From positions 1-64,000 of the forward strand of contig NZ_JAKCNS010000039.1 of the NCBI RefSeq assembly GCF_021440345.1: a stretch of 64,000 bases of DNA. Direction: 5' to 3'. Below the pieces are notes generated by a model. It was not told the DNA's origin, searched no databases, and saw only the letters and a list, made by a program, of their open reading frames with translations. A program made the translations under genes and the position numbers. The number at the start of each line of letters is the position of its first letter. Position 1 is the stretch's first letter. Of this stretch, positions 31,951 to 43,210 are shown one piece after another. Origin of the DNA: Kluyvera intermedia. GTDB lineage: Bacteria > Pseudomonadota > Gammaproteobacteria > Enterobacterales > Enterobacteriaceae.

Positions 31951-31979
31951 TAAAAAAGGGGGCCATAGACAGGCCCCCT
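31951..31979 (-). terminator. rpsB-tsf intercistronic attenuator
   Basis: The stem AGGGGGCC / GGCCCCCT with a 7-base loop is followed on the minus strand by TTTTTTACTTTT. It lies between cotranscribed rpsB and tsf. A partially efficient terminator in this position would set their expression ratio. Confidence 0.85.
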
Positions 31980-32029
31980 AACCAAACGTGTACTACCTGG
32001 TCTATAAGGGCTCTAACGAGCGTGCCTTA

Positions 32030-32908
<879 letters not shown>

Positions 32909-32914
32909 GCGCGC

Positions 32915-32944
32915 TTTATACCATAAATTCGCCGCAGATACCAA
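32915..32944 (-). promoter_or_regulatory. rpsB promoter
   Basis: On the minus strand there is a -35 TTGGTA (32939-32944), an 18-base spacer and a -10 TATAAA (32915-32920), followed by the GC-rich discriminator GCGCGCC, typical of stringently controlled ribosomal promoters. The rest of the 329-base map-rpsB gap (to 33084) holds a TTGACA at 33028-33033 that may belong to the map promoter, without a good -10. Confidence 0.75.
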
Positions 32945-33084
32945 CAGTTGTTATCGTACACCGGGGCACGAAAGGCGAAGTTCAGAATGATTCTCAATTT
33001 GGCAGGGACGGCTCCTGGCTGTTAACATTGACATCACTAATACTCAATTATTGTCGAAAAAATCGACACTGATGGACATATTCC

Positions 33085-33879
33085 ATGGCTATTTCTATTA
33101 AGACCCCTGAAGATATTGAAAAAATGCGCGTTGCTGGCCGTCTGGCCGCCGAAGTGCTGGAAATGATCGAACCGTATGTGAAGCCAGGCGTCACCACCGG
33201 TGAACTGGATCGCATTTGTAACGACTACATCGTCAACGAACAGAAAGCGATTTCCGCCTGCCTGAACTACCACGGTTTCCCAAAATCGGTCTGCATCTCG
33301 ATTAACGAAGTGGTGTGTCACGGTATCCCGGATGACGAAAAACATCTCAAAGATGGCGACATCGTCAACATCGACGTCACGGTCATCAAAGATGAATTCC
33401 ACGGCGACACCTCAAAAATGTTTATCGTCGGCAAACCAACCATCCTGGGCGAGCGTCTGTGCCGCGTCACCAAAGAGAGCCTGTACGTTGCGCTGCGAAT
33501 GGTGAAACCAGGCGTGAACCTGCGTGAAATTGGCGCAGCGATTCAGAAGTTCGTTGAAGCGGAAGGCTTCTCAGTGGTTCGCGAATACTGCGGACACGGT
33601 ATCGGCCGCGGCTTCCACGAAGAACCGCAGGTGCTGCATTACGACTCTCGCGAAACCGACGTGGTATTGAAGCAAGGCATGACCTTCACCATTGAACCAA
33701 TGGTCAACGCCGGCAAAAAAGAGATCCGCACCATGAAAGACGGCTGGACGGTAAAAACCAAAGACCGTAGCTTGTCTGCGCAGTACGAGCATACTATTGT
33801 GGTAACAGACAACGGCTGCGAAATACTGACGTTACGCAAGGATGACACCATCCCGGCGATAATCTCGCACAACGAATAA
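33085..33879 (+). CDS. map: Methionine aminopeptidase, type I
   Basis: Map removes the initiator methionine from nascent proteins. The 264 residues equal E. coli. Metal ligands of the pita-bread fold are visible: Asp in NIDVTVIKD and HGDTSKMF, His in CGHGIGRGFHEEP, and Glu in FTIEPMVN and YEHTIVV. It is divergent from rpsB, with its own terminator downstream. Confidence 0.97.
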   Translation: MAISIKTPEDIEKMRVAGRLAAEVLEMIEPYVKPGVTTGELDRICNDYIVNEQKAISACLNYHGFPKSVCISINEVVCHGIPDDEKHLKDGDIVNIDVTVIKDEFHGDTSKMFIVGKPTILGERLCRVTKESLYVALRMVKPGVNLREIGAAIQKFVEAEGFSVVREYCGHGIGRGFHEEPQVLHYDSRETDVVLKQGMTFTIEPMVNAGKKEIRTMKDGWTVKTKDRSLSAQYEHTIVVTDNGCEILTLRKDDTIPAIISHNE

Positions 33880-33881
33880 TG

Positions 33882-33907
33882 AAAAGCCGGCGATTGCCGG
33901 CTTTTTT
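33882..33907 (+). terminator. Terminator after map
   Basis: The stem AAAAGCCGGC / GCCGGCTTTT with loop GATT and a T run lies directly after map and ends 32 bases before the glnD start. Confidence 0.92.
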
Positions 33908-33939
33908 ATCGGTGATAGTTTTTTCTTATGGGTGGTTTG

Positions 33940-36612
33940 ATGAGTAACTCCTTACCTGAACTGGCATGCACAATTCTCCCCACCCTGCCCGGCCAGCCGG
34001 AAAACCCGGTTGATTGGCCGCAAAGCAGCCTCAACTGCGCGGAGATCAAAAACCGTCTCGATGATTTTCAGCGCTGGCTGGGGGAAGCCTTCGATAACGG
34101 CATCTCCGCCGAACAGCTGATTGAAGCCCGCACCGAGTTTATCGACCAGCTCTTACAGCGCCTGTGGCTACTGTACGATTTTGGCGAAGTGGAAGACGCC
34201 GCGCTGGTCGCCGTCGGCGGTTACGGGCGCGGTGAACTGCATCCGCTCTCTGACGTTGATTTACTGATCCTAAGCCGCAAAAAACTGCCCGACGATCAGG
34301 CACAAAAAATTGGCGAACTGCTGACGCTGCTGTGGGATCTGAAGCTGGAAGTCGGCCACAGCGTGCGTACACTGGAAGAGTGCCTGCTGGAAGGGCTGTC
34401 GGATTTAACTGTCGCTACCAACCTGATCGAGTCCCGCCTGCTCATTGGCGACGTTGCGCTATTCCTGGAGTTACAAAAAAACGTCTTCAGCGAAGGTTTC
34501 TGGCCGTCCGAAACCTTTTTCCCCGCCAAAGTTGAAGAGCAAGAAGCACGCCACCAGCGCTATCACGGCACCAGCTACAATCTGGAGCCGGATATTAAAA
34601 GCAGCCCCGGCGGCCTGCGTGATATCCACACTATTCAGTGGGTCGCCCGCCGTCACTTTGGCGCCACCTCGCTCGACGAAATGGTCAGTTTCGGCTTTCT
34701 GACCGAAGCCGAACGTAACGAACTCAACGAATGTCTGCATCTGCTTTGGCGGATTCGCTTCGCCCTGCACCTGGAACTTAACCGCTACGATAACCGTCTG
34801 CTGTTCGACCGCCAGTTGAGCGTCGCGCAACGGCTGAAATACGCCGGTGAAGGCAATCAGCCTATCGAACACATGATGAAGGATTTCTATCGCGTCACCC
34901 GTCGGGTCAGCGAGCTCAATCACATGCTGCTCCAGCTGTTTGATGAGGCGATTCTCGCCCTCACCGAAGACGAAAAACCGCGGGCGATTGACGATGATTT
35001 CCAGCTACGTGGCACGCTTATCGACCTGCGCGACGACACGCTGTTTATCCGCGAGCCGCAGGCCATTCTGCGCATGTTCCACATCATGGTGCGTAACAGC
35101 AGCATTACCGGGATTTACTCGACCACGCTGCGCCATCTGCGCCATGCCCGCCGCCACCTGAGCCAGCCGCTGTGCTATATCCCGGAAGCACGCGAGCTGT
35201 TCCTGAGCATGTTGCGCCATCAGGGTGCGGTGAGCCGTGGTCTGCTGCCGATGCATCGCCACAGCGTACTGTGGGCCTATATGCCGCAGTGGTCGCATAT
35301 TGTCGGGCAGATGCAGTTTGACCTGTTCCACGCCTACACCGTCGACGAGCACACCATTCGCGTGCTGCTGAAGCTGGAGAGTTTTGCTCGTGAAGAGACA
35401 CGCCCGCGCCATCCGCTGTGCGTCGATCTCTGGCCGCGTCTGAATCACCCAGAGCTTATTCTGATTGCCGCCCTGTTCCACGATATCGCCAAAGGGCGAG
35501 GCGGCGATCACTCGGTTCTCGGCGCGCAGGACGTGCTCAAGTTTGCCGAACTGCACGGCCTGAACTCGCGAGAAACCCAGCTGGTTGCCTGGCTGGTGCG
35601 CCAACATCTGTTGATGTCAGTCACCGCTCAGCGTCGCGATATTCAGGACCCGGAAGTGATCAAGCAGTTCGCCGAAGAGGTGCAGACCGAACATCGTCTG
35701 CGTTTCCTGGTGTGCCTGACGGTTGCCGATATCTGCGCAACCAACGAAACCTTGTGGAATAGCTGGAAGCAGAGCCTGCTGCGTGAGCTGTACTTTGCCA
35801 CCGAAAAACAGCTGCGGCGGGGGATGCAAAATACGCCGGATATGCGTGAGCGCGTACGCCATCATCAGATGCAGGCGCTGGCGCTGCTGCGCATGGACAA
35901 CATTGATGAAGAGGCGCTGCATCAGATCTGGAACCGCTGTCGCGCCAACTACTTTGTGCGCCACACGCCAAACCAACTGGCATGGCACGCCCGCCATCTG
36001 CTGAAACACGATCTGACCCAACCGATGATCCTGCTCAGTCCCCAAGCCACGCGCGGCGGGACTGAAATCTTTATCTGGAGCCCGGACCGGCCTTATCTGT
36101 TCGCCGCCGTCTGCGCCGAACTCGACCGTCGAAATCTCAGCGTGCACGACGCGCAGATTTTCACCACCCGCGACGGCATGGCGATGGACTCCTTTATTGT
36201 GCTTGAGCCGGATGGCAGCCCGCTTTCCGGCGACCGCCATGAAGCCATTCGTTTCGGACTCGAACAGGCGATTACCCAGCACAGCTGGCAGCCACCTCAG
36301 CCACGTCGCCAGGCGGCAAAATTGCGCCATTTCTCCGTCGATACCGAGGTGAATTTCCTGCCGACGCATACCGACCGCCGCTCGTTCCTTGAACTGATTG
36401 CGCTCGATCAGCCTGGGCTTCTGGCCCGCGTCGGACAGGTGTTCGCTGACCTCGGAATTTCGCTCCACGGGGCCAGAATTACGACAATTGGTGAACGAGT
36501 AGAAGATTTATTTATAATCGCCACCGCAGACCGGCGTGCCCTTAATAATGTGCTGCAACAAGAAGTGCAACAACGGTTGACAGCGGCCCTCAATCCAAAC
36601 GATAAAGGGTAA
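33940..36612 (+). CDS. glnD: PII uridylyltransferase / uridylyl-removing enzyme
   Basis: GlnD senses glutamine and reversibly uridylylates PII proteins GlnB/GlnK, controlling nitrogen assimilation. The 890 residues from the ATG at 33940 equal E. coli. The nucleotidyltransferase motif [15 protein letters not shown] is at 93-107, the HD hydrolase motif ([14 protein letters not shown]) near 510-523, and two ACT domains are at the C-terminus (about 705-790 and 815-890). An ATG four codons upstream is possible but lies directly after the terminator and lacks conservation. Confidence 0.96.
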   Translation: MSNSLPELACTILPTLPGQPENPVDWPQSSLNCAEIKNRLDDFQRWLGEAFDNGISAEQLIEARTEFIDQLLQRLWLLYDFGEVEDAALVAVGGYGRGELHPLSDVDLLILSRKKLPDDQAQKIGELLTLLWDLKLEVGHSVRTLEECLLEGLSDLTVATNLIESRLLIGDVALFLELQKNVFSEGFWPSETFFPAKVEEQEARHQRYHGTSYNLEPDIKSSPGGLRDIHTIQWVARRHFGATSLDEMVSFGFLTEAERNELNECLHLLWRIRFALHLELNRYDNRLLFDRQLSVAQRLKYAGEGNQPIEHMMKDFYRVTRRVSELNHMLLQLFDEAILALTEDEKPRAIDDDFQLRGTLIDLRDDTLFIREPQAILRMFHIMVRNSSITGIYSTTLRHLRHARRHLSQPLCYIPEARELFLSMLRHQGAVSRGLLPMHRHSVLWAYMPQWSHIVGQMQFDLFHAYTVDEHTIRVLLKLESFAREETRPRHPLCVDLWPRLNHPELILIAALFHDIAKGRGGDHSVLGAQDVLKFAELHGLNSRETQLVAWLVRQHLLMSVTAQRRDIQDPEVIKQFAEEVQTEHRLRFLVCLTVADICATNETLWNSWKQSLLRELYFATEKQLRRGMQNTPDMRERVRHHQMQALALLRMDNIDEEALHQIWNRCRANYFVRHTPNQLAWHARHLLKHDLTQPMILLSPQATRGGTEIFIWSPDRPYLFAAVCAELDRRNLSVHDAQIFTTRDGMAMDSFIVLEPDGSPLSGDRHEAIRFGLEQAITQHSWQPPQPRRQAAKLRHFSVDTEVNFLPTHTDRRSFLELIALDQPGLLARVGQVFADLGISLHGARITTIGERVEDLFIIATADRRALNNVLQQEVQQRLTAALNPNDKG

Positions 36613-36646
36613 CGATTTTTTTATTAGTAAATGGAAAGAGTAAACA

Positions 36647-37471
36647 ATGCAGCAATTACAGAACGTTATTGAGTCCGCTTTTGAGCGTCGCGCCGACATC
36701 ACGCCGGCAAATGTGGATACCGTAACCCGCGAAGCGGTCAACCAGGTTATTTCCCTGCTGGATTCCGGCGCGCTGCGTGTCGCTGAAAAAATTGACGGCC
36801 AGTGGGTCACTCACCAGTGGCTGAAGAAAGCGGTTCTGCTCTCTTTCCGCATTAACGATAACCAGGTTATCGACGGCGCGGAAAGCCGCTACTTCGATAA
36901 AGTGCCGATGAAATTCGCCGACTACGACGAAGCACGTTTCCAGAAAGAAGGCTTCCGCGTGGTACCACCAGCGGCAGTCCGTCAGGGTGCTTACATCGCA
37001 CGCAACACCGTACTGATGCCTTCCTACGTCAACATCGGTGCTTACGTTGACGAAGGGTCCATGGTTGATACCTGGGCAACCGTCGGTTCTTGCGCGCAGA
37101 TCGGTAAAAACGTTCACCTGTCCGGCGGCGTCGGCATCGGTGGCGTACTGGAGCCACTGCAGGCTAATCCAACCATCATCGAAGATAACTGCTTCATCGG
37201 CGCACGCTCCGAAGTGGTTGAAGGCGTGATCGTTGAAGAAGGCTCCGTTATCTCCATGGGCGTTTACCTGGGTCAGAGCACCAAAATCTACGACCGCGAA
37301 ACCGGCGAAGTATTCTATGGCCGCGTCCCTGCGGGATCCGTGGTGGTCTCCGGCAACCTGCCGTCTAAAGACGGTAAATACAGCCTGTACTGCGCGGTTA
37401 TCGTGAAGAAAGTTGACGCGAAAACCCGCGGTAAAGTGGGCATCAACGAACTGCTACGCACAATTGATTAA
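36647..37471 (+). CDS. dapD: 2,3,4,5-tetrahydropyridine-2,6-dicarboxylate N-succinyltransferase
   Basis: DapD succinylates tetrahydrodipicolinate in the diaminopimelate/lysine pathway that feeds peptidoglycan. The 274-residue trimeric protein has an N-terminal helical domain and a left-handed beta-helix of hexapeptide repeats (about 105-240). It follows glnD by 34 bases and ends in a strong terminator. In E. coli yaeI lies next to it, but here yaeH follows directly. Confidence 0.97.
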   Translation: MQQLQNVIESAFERRADITPANVDTVTREAVNQVISLLDSGALRVAEKIDGQWVTHQWLKKAVLLSFRINDNQVIDGAESRYFDKVPMKFADYDEARFQKEGFRVVPPAAVRQGAYIARNTVLMPSYVNIGAYVDEGSMVDTWATVGSCAQIGKNVHLSGGVGIGGVLEPLQANPTIIEDNCFIGARSEVVEGVIVEEGSVISMGVYLGQSTKIYDRETGEVFYGRVPAGSVVVSGNLPSKDGKYSLYCAVIVKKVDAKTRGKVGINELLRTID

Positions 37472-37480
37472 TAAGATATG

Positions 37481-37508
37481 AAAAGCGGGGGCTACCCCGC
37501 TTTTTTTT
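37481..37508 (+). terminator. Terminator after dapD
   Basis: The stem AAAAGCGGGG / CCCCGCTTTT with loop GCTA is followed by a run of eight T. Confidence 0.93.
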
Positions 37509-37578
37509 ATCTCTACGCTGGCGGAAAATGATTTTTTCGTTAATTATTCAATAGTTAATTTAGATCAAGGGTACCGCT

Positions 37579-37968
37579 ATGTACGATAATCTGAAAAGTT
37601 TGGGCATTACCAATCCTGATGAAATCGATCGTTACAGCCTCCGGCAGGAAGCCAACAACGATATCCTGAAAATCTATTTCCAGAAGGATAAGGGTGAGTT
37701 TTTCGCTAAGAGCGTGAAGTTCAAATACCCACGCCAGCGTAAGACCGTTGTCGCAGACGGCGCAGGCCAGGGGTTCAAAGAGGTGCAGGAAATCAGCCCT
37801 AACCTGCGCTACATCATTGATGAGTTAGATCAGATTTGCCAGCGCGATCGAACCGAAGTCGACCTTAAGCGTAAGATCCTCGACGATCTGCGTCATCTCG
37901 AAAGCGTTGTCACCAACAAGATCAGCGAAATTGAAGCCGATCTGGAAAAACTAACGCGTAATAAATAA
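37579..37968 (+). CDS. yaeH: UPF0325 family protein YaeH
   Basis: This 129-residue conserved enterobacterial protein of unknown function is nearly identical to E. coli YaeH (128). It is basic in the middle ([14 protein letters not shown]) and ends in a probable coiled-coil helix (about 80-127, rich in Asp, Leu and Lys heptads). No signal peptide or membrane segment is seen. It stands alone between the dapD terminator and convergent cdaR. Confidence 0.9.
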   Translation: MYDNLKSLGITNPDEIDRYSLRQEANNDILKIYFQKDKGEFFAKSVKFKYPRQRKTVVADGAGQGFKEVQEISPNLRYIIDELDQICQRDRTEVDLKRKILDDLRHLESVVTNKISEIEADLEKLTRNK

Positions 37969-37987
37969 TACTCGTGCACTTTATTTC

Positions 37988-38016
37988 CCCGGCCACGCTT
38001 CGCCTGGCCGGGTTTA
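37988..38016. terminator. Convergent terminator between yaeH and cdaR
   Basis: The 8-bp stem CCCGGCCA / TGGCCGGG with a 9-base loop that can fold a further G-C pair is followed by TTTATC on the plus strand. It serves yaeH and may also serve cdaR, although the T tract is weak on the minus strand. Confidence 0.7.
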
Positions 38017-39174
38017 TCACCGCTGTTCATCCAGTTGCAACGCAATATACAGCAGTAGCCGGTCGTCAAAATTCCCCAAATCCAGCCCCGTGAGCTCCGA
38101 AATTCGGTTCAATCGATACTCCAGCGTATTACGGTGAATAAACAGCGCCTTCGAGGTCGCCAGCGGCTGCACGTTGTGGCGGAACCACGCGGCCAGCGTC
38201 CGGCGTAATAAACCGTTGTTATCCATCGCTTTCAGACGCGTTAACGGGCGGGAAAGCTCGTTGGCCTGCCAGCCGCCGCGCAGACTGTCCAGCAGCACCG
38301 GCAACATCAAATCCTGGTAGAAATAGCTGCGGCTGTCGGGCATTCGCTGCTTGCCGACCATCATGGTGGTACGGGCGGTGCGATAGGAACGGGCGATACT
38401 GCCCGGCCCGGTAAAATAGTTACCCAGCGCCACGCGAAAACGCAGATGACCATTCTCCTTCATGCGTGAAATCAGCTGCTCTACACGTTTCTGATGATCC
38501 TCCGCATCCCAGCGACCGAACGGGTTCAGCGCCGGCTTCAGCACCACCATTTCGGTCAGCGACACGATGGCTATCAGGTTGTTGCGCTCCGGCGTAGTCA
38601 GCGCATTTTGTAGCTGCTGGAGTTCTGCCATGGCGCTATCCACGCCCAACTGCCCGCTGTCGACCTCTACCACCGCCGCGACGCGCGGTTGATTAAGATC
38701 GATACCCAGCCGCTGAGCCCACTCGGTCAGCGCGGGCGTATTCTCTTCGGCCTGGATAAGGTTCATCACCAGCTCTTCACGCAGACGGCTATCCTGCGCC
38801 AGCAGGTGCATCAGGCGCGACTGTTCCAGCATCATCTCCGCCGTCATACAGACCAGCTCACCGTACTTACGCAGCGTCTCCGGCTCACCGGTCAAACCGA
38901 TAACGCCGACGATTTCTCCTTCCAGCCGCAGCGGCAGGTTAATCCCCTGACGTACCCCGTGCAGATGGCGGGCAACCGCATCGTCAATATCGACCACGCG
39001 CCCCTGAGAAAGTACCAGCAACGCGCCTTCGTGCAATTCACCAATACGCTCGCGGTCGCCGCTGCCAATAATGCGCCCGCGGGCGTCCATTACGTTGATA
39101 TTGGTGTCGATAATCCGCATCGTGCGCGCCACGATATCCTGCGCCATTTTCGTATCGAGATGCCAGCTAGCCAT
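38017..39174 (-). CDS. cdaR: Carbohydrate diacid regulator CdaR
   Basis: CdaR (SdaR) activates genes for glucarate, galactarate and glycerate use. The 385 residues equal E. coli. There is an N-terminal sugar-diacid recognition domain (about 5-135), a middle GGDEF-like region and a C-terminal PucR-type HTH (TSKALFIHRNTLEYRLNRISELTG). The ATG at 39174 has AGGAGGGG just upstream. The open frame to 39240 is unsupported. No target diacid genes are in the window. Confidence 0.95.
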   Translation of the reverse strand: MASWHLDTKMAQDIVARTMRIIDTNINVMDARGRIIGSGDRERIGELHEGALLVLSQGRVVDIDDAVARHLHGVRQGINLPLRLEGEIVGVIGLTGEPETLRKYGELVCMTAEMMLEQSRLMHLLAQDSRLREELVMNLIQAEENTPALTEWAQRLGIDLNQPRVAAVVEVDSGQLGVDSAMAELQQLQNALTTPERNNLIAIVSLTEMVVLKPALNPFGRWDAEDHQKRVEQLISRMKENGHLRFRVALGNYFTGPGSIARSYRTARTTMMVGKQRMPDSRSYFYQDLMLPVLLDSLRGGWQANELSRPLTRLKAMDNNGLLRRTLAAWFRHNVQPLATSKALFIHRNTLEYRLNRISELTGLDLGNFDDRLLLYIALQLDEQR

Positions 39175-39295
39175 GAACCCCTCCTGTGAGCAGGTTACAT
39201 GATAAGAAAGATGTATACGGCTCGCACTGTGCAAATGCACAAAGCACGATTGAGATCTGTGGAGTTGTGGGGGGCTTCACATAACGGGGGAAAGA

Positions 39296-39322
39296 AACCC
39301 TTTCCCCGAGAGGGAAAGGGTT
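39296..39322 (-). terminator. Terminator after degP
   Basis: The 11-bp stem AACCCTTTCCC / GGGAAAGGGTT with a 5-base loop is followed on the minus strand by TTCTTTCC. Confidence 0.85.
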
Positions 39323-39331
39323 CAGGAGGGA

Positions 39332-40777
39332 TTACTGCATCAGCAGGTAGATGGAGCTATCACCACGCTGAATGTTCAGCGCCAGAACGGAAGGTTTGCT
39401 ATCGAGGATTTTACGCAGCTCGGCGATATTTTTCACCGCCTGCTGGTTAGCCCCAACAATCACATCCCCTTTCTTCAGGCCAATCTGCGCAGCCGGCGTG
39501 CCCGCTTTCACGGAGCTCACTACTACGCCTTTATCCTGGCCTTTGTTGCTCATCTCAGCACCTTCGATACCGTTGAAGATAGAGCTGGAGTCCACCTGAT
39601 TCTGGCTGCTCTGCTGCAGTTCAATCTCTACCGTCAGCGGTTTACCGTCACGCTGCAGGCCAAGGCTGATTTTGCTGCCGATTGGCATAGTGCCAACCTG
39701 CGCACGCAGCGCCGCGAAGCTGCTGATCGGTTTACCGTTCAGAGCGGTAATCACGTCACCGGCTTTAATGCCCGCTTTCGCCGCAGAGGAGTTCGGCATC
39801 ACCTGGCTTACGAAAGCGCCGCGCTGAGCATCAACCTTCATGGCTTTCGCCAGTTCGGAGTTCAGCTCGGTACCCATAATGCCCAGCTCACCGCGCTTAA
39901 CCTGCCCGAATTTCACCATCTGGTCGGTGAGGTTTTTCACCATGTTGCTTGGGATAGCGAAGCCGATACCGATGTTACCGCCGTCCGGTGCGAGGATCGC
40001 GGTGTTGATACCGATAAGCTCGCCGTTCAGGTTAACCAGCGCACCACCGGAGTTACCGCGGTTAATTGCGGCATCGGTCTGAATAAAGTTTTCGTAGTTT
40101 TCGACGTTCAGGCCGCTACGGCCCAGCGCGGAGACGATACCGGAGGTGACAGTTTCACCCAGACCAAACGGGTTCCCGATAGCCACGGTATAATCGCCAA
40201 CGCGCAGAGCGTCAGAATCCGCCAGCTTAATTGCCGTCAGATTTTTCGGATCCTGAATCTGAATCAGCGCGATATCAGAGCGCGGGTCTTTCCCCACCAC
40301 TTTGGCATCAAACTTACGGCCATCGCTCAGCTGAACCTTAATCACGTTGGCGTTATCGACCACGTGGTTGTTGGTGACGACATAGCCTTTCGCCGCGTCA
40401 ATCACCACCCCGGAACCCAGGGCCATAAATTTCTGCTGCTGCTGCGGGCTTCCGCCGCCGTTACCACCATCCGGGCCTGCTCCCTGACAGAATGGGGAAC
40501 TCTGGAAAGGTGAACCGTCCTGGCAGAACGGCGAGTTGTCGCCAAAGAACTGCTGGAAGTTACGCCCCATACGCGGGGTATTTACCGTTGTGCTGCCCTC
40601 AACATTAATGCTGACGACAGACGGCATCACCTTTTCCAGCATCGGCGCCAGGCTTGGCATTGGCTGCGCAGCAGATGCGGTGGAAGATGCCGTCTCGGCC
40701 GCGCTAGCGGACAACGGAGACAGAGCCAGACTTAAACTAAGAGCCAGTGCACTCATTGCTAACGTGGTTTTTTTCAT
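39332..40777 (-). CDS. degP: Periplasmic serine protease/chaperone DegP (HtrA)
   Basis: DegP degrades and holds misfolded periplasmic and outer-membrane proteins. The 481-residue precursor (E. coli 474) has a signal peptide ending near ASA at 26, catalytic His138, Asp168 and Ser243 (GNSGG), and two PDZ domains (about 285-375 and 395-478). The regulatory LA loop keeps its PFC...PFC cysteine pair and is a few residues longer, glycine- and glutamine-rich. The start at 40777 is used rather than 40807, matching E. coli. A sigma-E promoter lies upstream. Confidence 0.97.
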   Translation of the reverse strand: MKKTTLAMSALALSLSLALSPLSASAAETASSTASAAQPMPSLAPMLEKVMPSVVSINVEGSTTVNTPRMGRNFQQFFGDNSPFCQDGSPFQSSPFCQGAGPDGGNGGGSPQQQQKFMALGSGVVIDAAKGYVVTNNHVVDNANVIKVQLSDGRKFDAKVVGKDPRSDIALIQIQDPKNLTAIKLADSDALRVGDYTVAIGNPFGLGETVTSGIVSALGRSGLNVENYENFIQTDAAINRGNSGGALVNLNGELIGINTAILAPDGGNIGIGFAIPSNMVKNLTDQMVKFGQVKRGELGIMGTELNSELAKAMKVDAQRGAFVSQVMPNSSAAKAGIKAGDVITALNGKPISSFAALRAQVGTMPIGSKISLGLQRDGKPLTVEIELQQSSQNQVDSSSIFNGIEGAEMSNKGQDKGVVVSSVKAGTPAAQIGLKKGDVIVGANQQAVKNIAELRKILDSKPSVLALNIQRGDSSIYLLMQ

Positions 40778-40828
40778 GTGTTTCAATCTCAATTTCAGAT
40801 TACGCAAAGTTACGATGTTCGTGACTAA

Positions 40829-40856
40829 TCAGATTCACTTTATGGCACTAAGTTCC
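40829..40856 (-). promoter_or_regulatory. Sigma-E promoter of degP
   Basis: On the minus strand the -35 GGAACTT (40850-40856) and -10 TCTGA (40829-40833) are separated by 16 bases, the sigma-E consensus. E. coli degP has the same arrangement. A further upstream block (about 40868-40900, TTGTAAAGACG and TTTTTAC) resembles the E. coli CpxR-binding region, which I assign less firmly. Confidence 0.9.
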
Positions 40857-40913
40857 CTGCAACTGCACTTGGGAAAAGTAAAAATTTATTGAGCGTCTTT
40901 ACAAAACTTCTGA

Positions 40914-42428
40914 TTATTCCACCGCCATCAACCGTCGATATTCATCCCACGCGTAGAGATCGGTCATACCGCTGATATAATCCTGAATCAGCCGACAACG
41001 ATAATAATATTCCATTACCGGAAATTCCACGGAGTCACGCGAAATTTTATTAACAGCCTCAACATAAGCTAAACGATGCCGCGTTGAGAGCTTGCAAAAG
41101 AGTCGTGATTCTATTGGCAAGTGGCGCACACGTTCATGTTCCACCAGCTCACTGAAATCACTCAGTGATAATTTTAGTAGCGGTGCATAAATATCCAGTA
41201 AGCCGCCAATAACCCGATAACCCTGTAATTCTAACTGCTCGACCTCAGGATGACTAAAGACATGTTTTATAGCTACATTTTTATATGATGCAAGCAGTTC
41301 GCTGTAGCTGCTTTCATCTTCCAGCAGCGCCTGATTAAAATCACCGTCATAGATCTTCTGTAGATTGTCTATAAATCGCTGTGCCGCATAGGGCACCAGC
41401 TTATTTAATGTATTCACCCGCAAATACATGAAGAACTGATCTTCCGCACTTCGGCTTAATGAATTAGAGCGAGATTTATCCCAGGCATTTTCGACAACCT
41501 GCGCGAACAGCGAACCTTTTGTATGATTAGGCCACGCCTCATATAAATGTTGATAGAGTTGCTCAACGCTGAAAATTCGTTTTTCTACCGCATCCTCAAG
41601 ATCCGCGACACAATAAGAGATATCATCAGCCGCCTCCATAATCCAGGTTAATGGGAAGCGATTGTAAGGCGCCAAATCAAGTTCTTTACGTAAGCGCGCA
41701 ATATAGTGCTCTTCGGCCAGGTAATAGCCCGGTTTTTTCATTAAATAGCTGTGCGTTTTCGGCACGTCGGTCGCCCACCAGGCCGGACGGGTGTATTTTA
41801 AAATGCATCCCACCTGCGCCCAGGTCAGATTCATACGCATTAGGGTATGCACCAGGCGGATGCCCTGCGCGTTACCTTCAAAATGACACAGATCCTGACG
41901 CACTTTACTGCGTAACACGTTTAGCGCTTCTTCACCTTCTCGCAGTTGCAGGTCGATGACCTCGCAGCGATCGTGGCTCTGCGGCTGCTGGCGAGCATCT
42001 TTGGGTGCCAGACGGTGGCTGAACCAGTCGTTAATTGCCGCCTCACCAAAGTGACCAAACGGCGGATTGCCAATGTCGTGCATCAAACACGCCATCTCAA
42101 CAATACTTTCAAATGGCCCGGTCAGTTCATCCAGCCCGTAGGTTGCGAGCAGATTTTTCTCTTTCAGGCGGCTGAGGATCTCTTTGGCGATGTAGCGGCC
42201 AACCTGCTGCACCTCCATTGAGTGCGTCAGGCGCGTGCGCACCGCTGCGTTACGCTCGAGCGGGAAGACCTGCGTTTTCTGCTGTAATCGCCGAATCGCC
42301 GGAGAATTAATAATGCGCCCGCGATCGCTCTCGAAGATGCGCAGGATTTCATGTTCAGAACTGACGCCCTGCGGTGAACGATAGCGCCGATGCCAGTTAA
42401 TTTTATTGCGAAAATCAATCGTAGCCAT
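40914..42428 (-). CDS. dgt: Deoxyguanosine triphosphate triphosphohydrolase
   Basis: Dgt is a hexameric HD-domain enzyme that hydrolyses dGTP to deoxyguanosine and triphosphate, and it is bound by phage T7 inhibitor 1.2 in E. coli. The 504-residue protein has metal ligands His69 and His117-Asp118 ([11 protein letters not shown]). The ATG at 42428 with GGAGAGG just upstream is the start, and the frame open to 42491 crosses the divergent promoter region with mtnN. Confidence 0.95.
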   Translation of the reverse strand: MATIDFRNKINWHRRYRSPQGVSSEHEILRIFESDRGRIINSPAIRRLQQKTQVFPLERNAAVRTRLTHSMEVQQVGRYIAKEILSRLKEKNLLATYGLDELTGPFESIVEMACLMHDIGNPPFGHFGEAAINDWFSHRLAPKDARQQPQSHDRCEVIDLQLREGEEALNVLRSKVRQDLCHFEGNAQGIRLVHTLMRMNLTWAQVGCILKYTRPAWWATDVPKTHSYLMKKPGYYLAEEHYIARLRKELDLAPYNRFPLTWIMEAADDISYCVADLEDAVEKRIFSVEQLYQHLYEAWPNHTKGSLFAQVVENAWDKSRSNSLSRSAEDQFFMYLRVNTLNKLVPYAAQRFIDNLQKIYDGDFNQALLEDESSYSELLASYKNVAIKHVFSHPEVEQLELQGYRVIGGLLDIYAPLLKLSLSDFSELVEHERVRHLPIESRLFCKLSTRHRLAYVEAVNKISRDSVEFPVMEYYYRCRLIQDYISGMTDLYAWDEYRRLMAVE

Positions 42429-42511
42429 AGCCTCTCCGTCGCGAGAAATGCGCTTCCCCTGAACCGCATGATAGACTATGCCTTTAAACATGGCACATCG
42501 CGAGTAAATCT

Positions 42512-43210
42512 ATGAAAATCGGCATTATTGGCGCAATGGAAGAAGAAGTTACGCTGCTGCGTGGCAAAATCGAAAATCGTCAGACCATCACTATTGGCGG
42601 TAGCGAGATCTATACCGGCCAGCTTAACGGCGTTGACGTCGCGTTACTGAAATCTGGCATTGGTAAAGTTGCTGCGGCAATGGGCGCAACCCTGCTGCTG
42701 GAACGCTGCCAGCCGGACGTCATCATTAATACCGGTTCCGCAGGCGGCCTCGCGCCAACCCTGAAAGTAGGCGACATCGTGGTCTCTGACGAAGCGCGCT
42801 ACCACGACGCTGACGTTACCGCATTCGGCTACGAAATTGGCCAGATGGCCGGCTGCCCGGCGGCCTTCAAAGCAGACGACAAACTGATTGCCGCTGCCGA
42901 AGAGTGCATTAAATCCTTAGACCTCAACGCCGTACGCGGCCTGATTGTCAGCGGTGATGCCTTCATCAACGGTTCTGTAGGTCTGGCAAAAATCCGCCAC
43001 AACTTCCCGCAGGCGATTGCGGTTGAGATGGAAGCCACGGCAATTGCCCACGTCTGCCACAGCTTTGCCGTACCGTTTGTCGTGGTACGCGCGATTTCCG
43101 ACGTTGCCGATCAGCAGTCCCATCTGAGCTTTGATGAGTTCCTGGCGGTTGCCGCTAAACAGTCAACGCTGATGGTTGAAACGCTGGTGCAGAAGCTGGC
43201 GCGTGGCTAA
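42512..43210 (+). CDS. mtnN: 5'-methylthioadenosine/S-adenosylhomocysteine nucleosidase
   Basis: MtnN (Pfs) cleaves MTA, S-adenosylhomocysteine and 5'-deoxyadenosine, and makes the precursor of autoinducer-2. The 232 residues equal E. coli, with catalytic Glu12 (MEEEV), Glu174 (VEMEATA) and Asp197 (AISDVAD). Its stop overlaps the btuF GTG start by 8 bases. Confidence 0.97.
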   Translation: MKIGIIGAMEEEVTLLRGKIENRQTITIGGSEIYTGQLNGVDVALLKSGIGKVAAAMGATLLLERCQPDVIINTGSAGGLAPTLKVGDIVVSDEARYHDADVTAFGYEIGQMAGCPAAFKADDKLIAAAEECIKSLDLNAVRGLIVSGDAFINGSVGLAKIRHNFPQAIAVEMEATAIAHVCHSFAVPFVVVRAISDVADQQSHLSFDEFLAVAAKQSTLMVETLVQKLARG

